DNA from: Rhynchopus sp. YZ270_cl-10
Taxonomy: Eukaryota > Euglenozoa > Diplonemea > Diplonemida > Diplonemidae
Length of the DNA: 64,000 nucleotides
Direction of reading: 5' to 3'
NCBI GenBank assembly: GCA_964035575.1
Contig: OZ037847.1
Coordinates: 1,386,001 to 1,450,000, forward strand
In this document: positions 8,434 through 18,310 of the stretch, piece by piece
How positions within the stretch are numbered: the first letter of the stretch is position 1
Layout of the letters: each line of letters begins with the position of its first letter
Position numbers and translations under genes: made by a program
Notes under the pieces: generated by a model
Database searches by the model: none
Told to the model about the DNA's origin: nothing
The model's input: only the letters and a program-made list of their open reading frames with translations

Positions 8434-11400
8434 ATGGAAACCACAAAACCAGAGGAAGAAATCCCCAAAGAAGGAGAGGAGAGCGCACCAGAAGCTGAAA
8501 CACCCCCACTCCACGCACCTCCGAGCTTCCCTTCTACAGCCACCCTTGAGGATCTGAAAGAAGTTTTGACGGAGGAGGGAGAAGTTCCTGTTGTGGGTGA
8601 GGTCTTCTTTATTGCAGCATGGACCGTTTTTGCGAAGGTTCTGGTCAAAGGCGAGGAGCATACTGTAGGGGTAACCATCGCTGGTATTCAGGGCCCGCAT
8701 ATCGCATTGAACGCGGAGTACCTCAACCCTGTCAAGGAATTTCTCAAAGACAAAACACTCTTTGTCACAATAGACTACAATGAGATACCGTACTACCTGT
8801 TTGGCGATGTGCGTATTGAGGGTGCACAGTATTTGTCAGAATATCTCATAGCTGGGGGGCTCGCTCGGGTGTGCACCCCTGCCAAGCGGATTGATGAGAT
8901 CTGTGCAGTACCCACCCGACCAAGCCGATTTGGAAACCCCGAACCATCTGTGCGGGTTTCCGGGGAGGTGGTGGCCGTTCTTTCTGGGGACGTCGTTGAG
9001 ATGGAGGACTACGATATTGACACTTCAGAGATCGACAACAATGCGGTTTGCCCGCTTGCAGAGTGGTACCGTGATTTTAAGGAAGAGAGACCTAAACGGA
9101 TCCGCATCGTCCTCGAAGGGATCCGTTCCCCCCGGCAGGCAGGAGGGAGTGACGACATCTTTGCCTTAGAAACGAAGGACATAACGAGACGGCTTCTCTT
9201 CCTCAAGAAGGTCTCCGTTCATGTGACCTCAGCTTGGCATAGTGTGGAGGAGATTGGTGAGGTGCTGTCTGAGTTGCATGATACGAAGCATTTGCGTGGA
9301 ACCATTTTCTTTGCGGCAACGGAGGCTGAAGTGAAGGCAGCCACCCGGGAAAGTGGCCCTGCAAGCAGACAGGCCGTGCAGCAGTACTGCGCGCAGCAGC
9401 AGCAGGCCTCCTCCCCGCTCTCCCTTTCTGTCATCCTCGCTGCCATGGGGTCTGACGTCAAGCTAAAGGCAGATCTCTCCACAACACGGTTGGTCCCCTG
9501 GGTAGAACTCCTCCAACCAGAGGACTATATGTGCCCCATCTCCAACGACGTTCGCGACTGTCTCCGCTACAGTGCGGCCGCAAAGGTGCAGCGCTTCACC
9601 CGAGACCTATCGCACTTCAAATGCAAGGAACTCACCCCCTCCGTCTTCCGCAGGGACACCTCCCTCAAATGGGTGTACAACCGCAACGAACTCTGCGAGC
9701 AGAAGGGCGCAGAGGAATGCGTGATAGAAGACCTCAGGTGTGTGCTTGTCTCCGGGAAGTCGCTTCTCCGTGCGACAGTGTGCATCCGAAAGAACCTTCT
9801 CGGTTTGAAGCAGGAGAGTGACCCTACCCCCGATGATGCTCCAGTGCTTGCCAAGGAGATGCCCGGTGCTGTAGCTGATGGTGTGCACGATGTCGAGGAG
9901 ATGGTGACCACAGAGGACGCAGAGGCGATGGAGAAGGAGAAGGACGAAAGGGAGGATGAGGGGCATGGTTATTCAGATGTCTGCAACTATTTTGTGGTGG
10001 ATGTGTATCTGGTGGCCAAAGGGACGGATGCGGCAGACTGGGAGGCGGACGCGGCAGCTGCGTTGGCAACACCGCATGGGGAGACGCGCTGCATTGGGAT
10101 GGATTCTACAGTGGACCTACGCTATGTGAAGACGGTTGGTGGCAGGCAGCAGTTCTTTGGTGTTGTGGTTACCAGTGAGGGTCGTAGGGCGGAGACGTAC
10201 AAGAGGCATGATTCATTCTCAACGCTGACACAGGGCAAAGGGTTCGAGCATGTCGTCGCCAGCAACGAGGTGCGAGCAGATGTGCGCGACTTCCTCAAAG
10301 CCACCTTCAAAGAGGACAGCCTCATCGCAAAGGTCCTGGCGCACACCCGCGGCTGCCACCCCGTGCTCGACAAGGTCAGCTCAAAGTACCTTGCCTTCCA
10401 ACCTCGCATCCCAAAGGCAGCGAAAATCCGTTGCTACAAAGGGGTCAGCTCGAAATCCTTTGGCAAACGCAACAAAGTGTACCCAGAAACGGTGGACGAG
10501 ACTGTCGACGGCATCCCACGCCTCTCCAAATTCCAGTACGAACGCCTTCCCCCACGGCAAGGACAGTTCTCTGTCTCGCCCTTCGAACTCCCTGCTGGCG
10601 TCGCGGCGGCGCAGGATGGGACACCACGGTTCTACTTCCGCAACCCGGCGCTGCTGCGGCTTCTTGCACAGAACTTCCTCTTTGCCTTTTCCGGGAAAGA
10701 GACGAACATGAAACTCATGATCAAACGCGAGGGCAAGAACCTCTACTCTGTGCACCACTTGGGGTCAATGCACCACCTGGTTGGCGTCACGCAGGAGGAA
10801 CTCGAGACGAAGGACTCCGCCTTCTTTGGCGAGGCTGCCTGCAGGAGCCATGCCTTCCGCTTTGTGCCTCTGAAGAAGACTCTCTCGTATCACTACGGCA
10901 CACGCCCGCTGTGGACGAAAGGCTTTGCGGAGAAGGTGGCTGAGGACGACCCTCTTGAGGACCCACCGGTGTACACACTGGGGGGGAGCGGGCTCATCAC
11001 TCAGGGCGCACCGTTGGTGTACAAATCGGGGCATGCTGATGACGACGACGAGGGGGCACGTGTTCTGATTCATGAATCGCATGGATTTGAGTGGGGGCCA
11101 AACTACGGAGACCGCCTCCGCCGCGGCGGCTGGGTGCGTGTTGCTGCGCAGTACCGCTCGAACCAATCCCGCACCCGCCAGATCCTCCGCACCTACGGCT
11201 GCACACTCGAGAATGAGCTCTCCTTTCTCCAGAAGTCCCGCCGCCGCCGCTTCCCCCTCCGCTACCTCCTCCTCGTTTTGCAGGAGCGCGCCAAAGGAAT
11301 CCCCGCCAAAGGAGTGCTCGTGAACATCTTCACAGTACCCTGCGACCGGTATGCACCCCCACCAAATACCCCTCAACATCCCTTTTCACAGCGTCACTGC

Positions 11401-11809
11401 GGTGTATATGTACACGAACCTGCATCTGGCGATACAAGCCTTGAAGTCGCTTCCGAAGGATGTGCAGAAGGAGTGGCGGCCGTCCTCTGCAGAGGAGGTT
11501 GAGGCGCAGATGGACAAGATGCATGGGAAGCTGATGGCAAACATTGAGACGGTACTCCGTGACGTGGTGCTGTCGGAGCTGCATGACTACACTGCCGTGA
11601 ACCTCACCCTCATAGGCCTAGGAGAAGACCCAGCCGAGGACGCTACACGCACAGTGGTCACAGAAGTCTACCCTCTGGAAAACGAAGAAAAAGCACGTGA
11701 CCTGCAAAATGGTCTCTTCCAAAAGGTCGCCGCAGATCAACACAACTACACCCTTGACGCAAAGTTAAATCTCTGCGTCGATGATGAAGACGCGATTCAA
11801 GAAGGCTGA
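8434..11809 (+). CDS. Large protein with weak SNase/Tudor-SN-like segments
   Basis: Exons 8434-11348 and 11392-11809 flank a 43-nt GTATGC...CACAG intron (phase 2, making an Arg codon), giving about 1110 residues. The start follows ATTTACAG at 8413-8420. Two N-terminal stretches resemble staphylococcal-nuclease-fold repeats. One has VGVTIAGIQGPH...KEFLKDKTLFVTID, then GDVRIEGAQYLSEYLIAGGLARV. The other has IRIVLEGIRSPR...ITRRLLFLKKVSVHV, close in shape to the FLxSIRxPR and REFLRKKLIGKKV elements of Tudor-SN (SND1). Acidic catalytic residues are not evident. The C-terminal half (residues about 720-1110) is well ordered but unrecognised. An acidic linker lies near residues 490-530. A Tudor-SN relative is a hypothesis from pattern only; a lineage-specific RNA-binding protein is another reading. 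Confidence 0.55.
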
Positions 11810-11968
11810 TTTGTGAAGGCGATTATTCTGAAATGGGTTAAGAGAAAAACTATGGGATCCTATTGTCTCTCATCTCCGTCACATAAGGGATACGATGTGC
11901 CGTCTGAGAGAGTTTCTAGCATTTGAGTACAGAATCCACCTTTTTTTTGTGATTGCCGATGCAAAAAT

Positions 11969-12052
11969 GGGTGATCTATGAACGGGGAGAGATTTTTTCA
12001 CTAAGCTCTCACAGCCTGTTACGTGTCTCACGGAGACGATCCTAGATCACCC
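11969..12052. repeat. Family C element, complete
   Basis: 84 bp closed by GGGTGATCTA at the left and TAGATCACCC at the right (perfect 10-bp inverted ends). Inside are GAACGGGGAGAGA, AGCTCTCAC and a small perfect stem GTCTC-ACG-GAGAC. Other copies are at 18137-18250 (114 bp, more CTCAC units) and 24518-24620 (right end missing). Confidence 0.7.
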
Positions 12053-12128
12053 AAAAAAGAGAGAAAAAACGAGGGAAAAAGCGTTGGAGAGGGGGGTTAT
12101 CTTAACTTTAAATTAGTTGCGGAGTGTC

Positions 12129-12175
12129 AGTGCCTGCGCCTCAGAAGCGTTGGTGCACTATCACATCACTTCACT
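12129..12175 (+). repeat. Family B hairpin copy
   Basis: AGTGC pairs with GCACT and CGC with GCG. ATCACATCACTTCACTTCC follows. Confidence 0.55.
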
Positions 12176-12210
12176 TCCTTTTTGGGTAGGGTTGATGCCC
12201 CCCCCCTAGC

Positions 12211-12309
12211 GCACAACGATGAAGGAAATGAATTGAATTGTGGTTTCACCGTTGGCTTACAACGGTGAAAGCCACGAAAACCACCAAGTCAAGTCATTTA
12301 CTTCACTGT
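12211..12309. mobile_element. Long-hairpin MITE-like element, copy 1
   Basis: The centre is a perfect 11-bp inverted repeat, TTTCACCGTTG/CAACGGTGAAA, with a 5-nt loop. GTGG/CCAC pairs outside it and AAATGA/TCATTT further out. The ends (GATGAAGGAAATGA..., ...TCATTTACTTCA) resemble the element at 29786-29928. No ORF. Confidence 0.55.
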
Positions 12310-12554
12310 CATGCGGACACGGCGCGCATCCCCAGAATCTACTTTACAATAAAAAATAAAGGAGAGCAACTGGGTTTCTCAGGGAAATGTGGTGTGCGTT
12401 ATTTGGCAGAATACCTCGCACCCACCTCCCCCCTTTCTCGAATGGGTTGATGATGATTTTTTGGGGGTTCGGAAAAAGTGCGAAAAAAACGTATGCTGTT
12501 CCAACCGCAATATGCCTGCATGAGGTACATTATTTTCAAGTTTATTTCTTATTT

Positions 12555-12582
12555 GGTGACTAAGAAGCAGCTTATTATCATC
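12555..12582 (+). repeat. Family A hairpin copy
   Basis: GGTGA/TCATC outer stem and TAAG/CTTA inner stem, with the loop shortened to AAGCAG. Confidence 0.6.
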
Positions 12583-12882
12583 TCGTCATTGGGGAGGTGG
12601 TTACGTTTTTGGTTATGAATTGATGCATGAAAAAAGCGCGTGGGGGGTAAAAGAACGGAGAACGTTGGACTAATAAACTCAAGTAAAAAAAAAAAAGCGA
12701 TGTCAAATAGACTTTGGATGGGTTGAGGATGCCCACGAAGCACGGCTAGATAGCGAGGCATGGTCGAGATAGCAACAACAAAAAAGGCGAGTTTGTTCCT
12801 TTTGCTTCATTTTTTTTTTGTATGGCACTCAGCTTTCCCCCCCCATTTTCACACAATCTTCCAGGAAAAAGAAAGCGAAACA

Positions 12883-13558
12883 ATGTTCAAAAGATCACTC
12901 ACGATGCTGACGTACCGGACCAGGTATTGCCTCCTATTATCTTTTTTGACTGCATTTTCTTCTCAACAAACGGTGTCTGTTTTTTTGCGGGTTAAACATG
13001 AATGTAGAATTAGGAAAACCCGAGGTAAGACCACCTCACACTGGTTATTCAAAGGCACCTTTTCTTTCCAAAAGAGATGTTCCAAAGCTTAGGTTCATCT
13101 TACTGATTTTTTCACGTCATCGTACGTGCCAAAATTACGAACTCCGGCTGAGGAAATGACATCATCCCTGACAACAAACTTGTAGAAGCCAGCGCAGCTG
13201 ATGCTATGCGATAACGAATATGATAAGGTGACTAAGCACGAGAGGCTTAGGATCATCTTATAAGCTTTTCTTTTCTTTCCAAAAGAGATGTTCCAAAGCT
13301 TAGGTTCATCTTACTGATTTTTTCTTCTTTTCTTATTATAATTGTTACTATTTTTGCAGATACGCAGAGCGTCTCGCGGACCACACCACCGGCCTGGGAG
13401 GACCACACTACATCATGCTCCAAACAAAGCTGGACGACTACCTCGAGCTTCTGATGAAGTACGGAGTGAAGCAGACCGAAATGGAGCGTGTGAAGAAGTT
13501 GGGTGCGCAGCTTGGGTTCAAATTCCCTGAAGGCAAGAAGAGAGCACCGAAGGAATGA
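12883..13558 (+). CDS. Small basic protein, 79 aa, unknown
   Basis: A 41-nt first exon (12883-12923) and a 199-nt second exon (13360-13558) join across a 436-nt intron (GTATTG...TTGCAG) in phase 2. The product starts MFKRSLTMLTYRTRYAERLA, basic and free of acidic residues until residue 17, which would suit an organelle-targeting sequence. It continues with an amphipathic helical region (MLQTKLDDYLELLMKYGVKQ) and ends KKRAPKE. TCTTCCAG precedes the ATG by 18 nt. I do not recognise the family. The intron is the longest found here and contains three family A-type hairpins plus a 54-bp direct duplication. Confidence 0.6.
13060..13324 (+). repeat. 54-bp direct duplication inside an intron
   Basis: A block starting TTTTCTTTCCAAAAGAGATG and ending CTTACTGATTTTTTC occurs at 13060-13113 and again at 13271-13324. 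Each carries the hairpin GATG...CCAAAGCTTAGG...CATC. A canonical family A hairpin (13227-13257) lies just before the second copy. Confidence 0.8.
13227..13257 (+). repeat. Family A hairpin copy, intronic
   Basis: Canonical form: GGTGACTAAG, loop CACGAGAGG, then CTTAGGATCATC. Confidence 0.75.
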
Positions 13559-14097
13559 TCCCTCCCCGATACAGCATTATAGAGTGTATTTCAACCCTGC
13601 TTGGACCCAACTCATCTTATTTCAGTGTTATTTTAAGGTGATGACACAAGGTTGACGATTTTTCTGATTGTGTCGAAAAACAGTGATCGGTAGTACTTCA
13701 GAGCGGGGACATTACCCAGTTTTGAAATGTGTGTGCGCTCAAGGTGCGCAGTTCAGCTTTCAAGTTTTTTTTTTTTTTCTCTTTTTTGATTTAGACAACA
13801 CTCTCAAGCGACCCTCATAAATATTAATGTATTTTCAAGGGAGGGTGCAATCTGGGAAAGGGAGGGAGGGGAGATTTTTTTTTTTGCAACCAATTCAGGT
13901 TCAACGAGAAAACGAATAAAAAGGAAAAAATACAGAACGAAAAAAAGAACTCCAAACCGCATCTTTTCTCCCCCACTATTTAAAGAATCTTGGCAACACA
14001 AGAGTAACGAGCCCATTAACTCCCCGAAAACCTCGCATTTTTTCTTCTTTTTTTTCCCCCTAAAAATTCAAATAAGAACCCCTCCACACACACACAC
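13559..14097. other. Intergenic stretch without recognised content
   Basis: Poly-T and poly-A/G runs only. The end is T- then C-rich with AATAAG at 14070-14075 and a CACACACACA run right before the ATG at 14098. No gene or repeat family seen. Confidence 0.4.
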
Positions 14098-16578
14098 ATG
14101 GGAAACAAAGCACCACCGTCCCGCCGATTTGATGACGAAGTACTCGCTGAGACAGCCCCGCAAGATGTTCTGTGTGAGGTGGGCGGGCGGCGTATCCACT
14201 ACGTTGGGGGCGACAGCGGCACCCTTCGTCTAGATGCCCTGCGCAATGCCGTGAAACAACAACGGGCCCGGGTCGCTGCGCTGCGGGGCGACAGCAAACT
14301 CAACGACAAATCCAGCAAGACCACATCACAACACAGCTCTAGACACTCCACGACTCCACCGCCCGATCCACCACCTCCTCCTCCTCCCCCTCCAGGAAAT
14401 GCCTGCTTCCTGGCCCTCCCCGATTTGACCTCAGGCGAGACCATAACGGTAGCAGAGCACAGCACCGACACCACAGCGCTGTACGTCGCCTCCACCGCAC
14501 CATGCACCGTCTCCGCTGCTGGAGCATTGCAACGAAGAGGATCTATGGGGCCAAGCACAGCGGTGTTGTCACAACATGCTGCGGGGGGGTTAACTGCAGA
14601 TAGGCTAGCGCAGGTGGAGGCGGGGGTGTATGAAAGGGCGGGGGTACGACCATTACGATTTCATGCCGATCCGTTGGTACTACCGGAGTTGGATTTGGAT
14701 GCCTTATGTGATGGGTATCTGGTGGATGTGACGGATGATGAGGATGAGGAGGACTCTGATGAAGGAGGTGGTGGGCCACCCACCTCTGCAGCTGCCGCGT
14801 TGTTTCCGTATAGGGTGTCCGCATTGCGCGCTGCGGCAGTGGGGGTGGTGGGGGTGGTGGTCACAGCGCAGATGACACAACTCACCGAAATGATGCGAAT
14901 TCGCGCAGAAAATCGGATTCCTCTTTTGGCACAACAATTTTCTACTGCAGTGTTGAGTGTGGTTGCGGTGTGCATAGCAGACATAGGCCAGCCGCAGCCA
15001 CAGCAACCCACCTCTCTCGCTACCCTAGGTAACAGCATGATCACCCCACCCCCTTCGCACCGTGGAAGCATGCCAGCCTCCTTCACCTCCGCTGCGCCAA
15101 TCGAACCGCTAGGTTTGGCCGCAGCAACGCCTCATGATATGCACAAAGCATTGCTGAGTAACGACAAAGAAGCGCTACGTCTTGCGTGCCTCTCGACAGA
15201 GAGGGATGAAGAGCATGAACGCGAGGTGATCCATCTTGAGGAAACCACGGAACGTGACGATGTGGCTTTGGGTGCCGCTGAAGCCTATGGTGTGGCGGTG
15301 GAAGCATCGCAGTTGCGTTATGCTGCTCAGTTGTCTTCCTTTGATGCAGAGGTTGAAGCACGGCTTGGCATTGCAAATGAACCTGAAGCAAAGCCAGAGG
15401 AGAATCCAGAGGACCCACCCATCTCCCGCGAAGCCGCATTAAAACAAAAGAAAGCCCTAGTGCAAAAGCTCAACATATGGAAAGCCGCCTACAGCGAACA
15501 ACACGGCAAGCAGCCCACAAAGAAACACATTGCCCGCGACGCCACCATCAGCGACGTCTACCACGCGTACATGGCGCTTGAGGCTGCGCATCCGTCAAAG
15601 AAAAAAAAGAAAGGGGAGGAAACGGTACAAGAAGAAGCACCCATTGGTGTTGTCAACGCGAGTCAAGGGTATATTTTTGTCAAATTTTTTTTTGTCTAAT
15701 TTTCAAAAAAACCTCATCACCACAGATGGGCAGGCGCAGTACCCAAACCCCGCTACAACGACGATGCAGATTCTGTACCGTCCCCTGCGGGGGGCACACA
15801 TCGGCAGAACGAGACGGGAACGCCTTCTTTTGGTACAAAACCGGACGACACCATTTTGCGAGATATGTCCGAAGACGTCGTGGAAGGCGACGCACAGTCC
15901 CAACCCGCGCCGAACACACCACGCGACGGCTCCGAAGAGGGCTCCAACAACGAGACCCCCTCCGTTCCTCTGGTGCACAGCGCAGGGCAGCTCACCACCA
16001 CCCCCGACCCTCAAGACACCCCCTTCAAACCTCCTGTCAAAACCTTTGCCTTCGGCGACGACCCTGCCCCCTTAAGCTCCCCAGACAACGACGCCCCCTT
16101 AGACCCAATCGAGTCGGAGCAACATTTTCCGCAAAATTCTCGAAAAGAAGACCCGGTAGGTAAGGCTGCACGGAAAAAAGTGTTGGTTTCAGAGCTAAAT
16201 GCATGGAAGGCGAAGTTTACAGAGGCAAACGGAGTGGCTCCAACGAAGGCAGATATGAGAGCTGATCCAGAGATATTTCCTGTGTACGAAGAGTATGAGG
16301 GGCTGGGGGGGAAGAAGAAGAAAAAGGACAAAGGAAATGAGGAGGAAGTGCCGGAGAAGAAGAAGAAGAAGAAGAAGGGTGAGGGTGGTGGTGAGGATGC
16401 CGCACGGAAGAAGCAGGTTGTCAAGGAACTGAACGCATGGAAGGCAGAGTACGAAAAACAAAACGGCGTTGCACCAACAAAGAAGAACATGAAAACCAAC
16501 CCTGAAATCAAGCAACTTTATGAGGAGTACACTGCAATCCTCTCAGCGCAGAAGCAAGATAACATAGATCCTGTCTGA
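14098..16578 (+). CDS. Protein with three Sld2/RECQL4-like motifs
   Basis: Exons 14098-15668 and 15726-16578 are joined over a 57-nt GTATAT...CACAG intron in phase 2, giving about 807 residues. The N-terminal 440 residues are low-complexity, with a polyproline run near residue 98 and an acidic EDEEDSDEGGGG patch. Three copies of a roughly 43-residue motif follow, at about 449-495, 672-715 and 752-798. They read LNIWKAAYSEQHGKQPTKKH, LNAWKAKFTEANGVAPTKAD and LNAWKAEYEKQNGVAPTKKN, each ending YxxYxxL or YEEY. This is the pattern LxAWExxFxxxxGRxPxxxDV...LYxEY of the N-terminal motif in Sld2 (DRC1) and RECQL4, which acts in replication initiation; FAM13-type proteins are another possible comparison. 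Poly-lysine linkers separate the last two. No helicase domain is present. The motif assignment is from memory of the pattern. Confidence 0.7.
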
Positions 16579-16729
16579 TGCCTGAAAATAAAAGTAAAAA
16601 CGTGTTAGGCGGTCCGGCAGCTCTCGGAATTTCACCTAAAAGCTCTCCCACACAGATTGAATAAAAAATATTCTCATAGGGGGATCCGTAAATAGACCGG
16701 CAACGACCAGACACGTAATTAGTGTGTAT

Positions 16730-16845
16730 AGCCGGTCTTTAGCCGGTCTTTAGCCGGTCTTTAGGGTCCGTAAAAAGACCGGCTCTTAAGGATTACCGGC
16801 TATAAGGGCCGGTCCTACCCACCCTCGAAAAAGACCGGCAGACCG
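16730..16845. repeat. AGCCGGTCTTT tandem with inverted copies
   Basis: Three direct 11-bp units, TAGCCGGTCTT, are followed within 80 nt by inverted AAAAGACCGGCT, TTACCGGCTATAAGG and AAAAGACCGGC. The region can fold on itself. Confidence 0.65.
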
Positions 16846-18136
16846 GGTGTACAATTGTACACACAAAAAATACCAAAGGGGGGACCCTTTGGTCGTCGAA
16901 ATTCCCCAGCCAAAATTGGTCGCAAAATCGGCCGATTTTTCAAAAATCTCAAAAAAAAAAAACCCCAAAATTTTTTTTCACAAGTGTTTTTGAGGCCTGC
17001 TCACTACACCCTGGGCACCCTTCTGGGACCAAAAAGTCAAAAAAAGCAAGAATTGAGCTGTTTTGAGCATCTAGAGTTTATTCCCCGGCCATTTTTCTGC
17101 ACCACCAGTGCATTTTGTATGGGCCAGCGCCTTGTCAAAAAATCGAAAAATCTCAAAAAAAAAATTTTTTTTTTCGGGAAAATTTCGACCCCTGAGTTGG
17201 GTTTTTGGGCACCAAAAAGTGCAAAAAAACGCAAAAATCGGGTGTTTTGACGAGCTGTAAACCATATGCATTATGCTCGATTTTTCCTTAATGTTCTTAT
17301 AGCCGTGATTTTTCAGTTTTTTTTTTCGCAAAAAATCTTTGGTGGCGGGCGTGGTAGGCACCCGAAGTCATAAAATGGCCCAAAGAATCCAAAAAACCTC
17401 AGAAATACATGTTCGTGAAAAAACATTTGCAAGTCAAAATTCAACCACAATACGGTCATTTTGTGCATACCCTGTAGCTGTAGTGGCTAGAGAACACGTA
17501 TGCAGACCTGTTCCTTGCAATTTCCAGTGTTGTGTTTATCAATGCATGCATCCAGAGGACCTCTGGTTTGCGGAATCGTAGGCACTCCTGAGCAAAAATG
17601 AAGTCGGTTTTTGACCCAAAATCGGGGTGTGTGGGCCATAATTTGCTCCAAATTGGCCGAAAATTGGGATTTTTCTGAAAATTTCATTGTGCTCAGCAAA
17701 AATCCTTGCTTTTTTGAAGAATTTTCCAAAAAATATGCTATACTCCCTATGACTGGACCCAACTCCCCTCACCCTTTTTTTTTTCACCCAAAAGGGCCGG
17801 AAATTTTACACACGAATACACAAACTTACGGACCCCCCATATTCAGGGAGTCAAAAATGAATCAAATGCGGGGTCGCACGATAAAAAAAATTCGCATCTG
17901 ATCTCTCTGAGCGTTTTTTGCTTAAGTATACGGTGTTTGATGGAATGGCTGATTTTAATTTTTGCCATTTTTTTTTTCTCCCTAACCATTTGACAAATGA
18001 AGGGGGGATTCGTTCACACGGTTCCCCCCCTTTCTTTCCTCTCTTCGCTCGCTCTCTCTCTCTTTCTCTTTCTCCCGGCCCCCAAAAAAAATGTTGCAGA
18101 AATTTATCTTTTTTTCCAATTATTTCTTCTAATACT

Positions 18137-18250
18137 GGGTGATCTATGAACGGGGAGAGAATTCTTTACTAGCTCTCAGTAGCGTCTCACAGGCTCTCAC
18201 AAGCTCTCACAGTCCGTTGCGTGTCTCACGGAGACGATCCTAGATCACCC
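18137..18250. repeat. Family C element, expanded copy
   Basis: Same inverted ends GGGTGATCTA/TAGATCACCC as at 11969 and the same GTCTC-ACG-GAGAC stem, with extra GCTCTCAC/GTCTCAC units inside. It ends 60 nt before the ATG at 18311, so it may lie in the leader of that gene. Confidence 0.7.
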
Positions 18251-18310
18251 AAATACTTTCCACCCAGAGAAAATACACAAAAGAGGATTTTGATGTTCTT
18301 CATATAAGAT

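Larger units (their letters stand above)
11810..12882. other. Repeat-bearing intergenic stretch
   Basis: Holds one copy each of family C, family B, a long-hairpin MITE-like element and family A (listed separately). No gene is supported. The end has TCTTCCAG at 12857-12864, 18 nt before the next ATG. Confidence 0.5.
16579..18310. other. 1.7-kb non-coding region with degenerate repeats
   Basis: Holds an AGCCGGTCTTT tandem (16730-16763) with inverted AAAGACCGGCT copies up to 16845, and a 16-bp palindrome GTGTACAATTGTACAC at 16847-16862. From about 16870 to 17800 lies A/T-rich sequence with loosely repeated phrases (GGGCACC...CAAAAAGT...GTTTTGA...GAGCTGT at about 17010-17070 and 17210-17260), probably decayed interspersed repeat. 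A family C copy sits at 18137-18250. No credible ORF. Confidence 0.5.

Noticed and set aside
8434-9300. Confident Tudor-SN (SND1) assignment
   Set aside because: Only the FLxSIRxPR-like and REFL-like pieces match; four ordered SNase repeats and a Tudor domain are not visible, so it stays a weak hint.
11969-12052. tRNA gene
   Set aside because: The 10-bp closing stem recalls an acceptor stem, but there is no T-loop GGTTCGA-like box, no anticodon arm and no CCA-adjacent discriminator context, and copies vary in length.
16855-17901. Several short Lys/Phe-rich frames on both strands
   Set aside because: They fall in A/T-rich decayed repeat sequence and have no domain or splice support.
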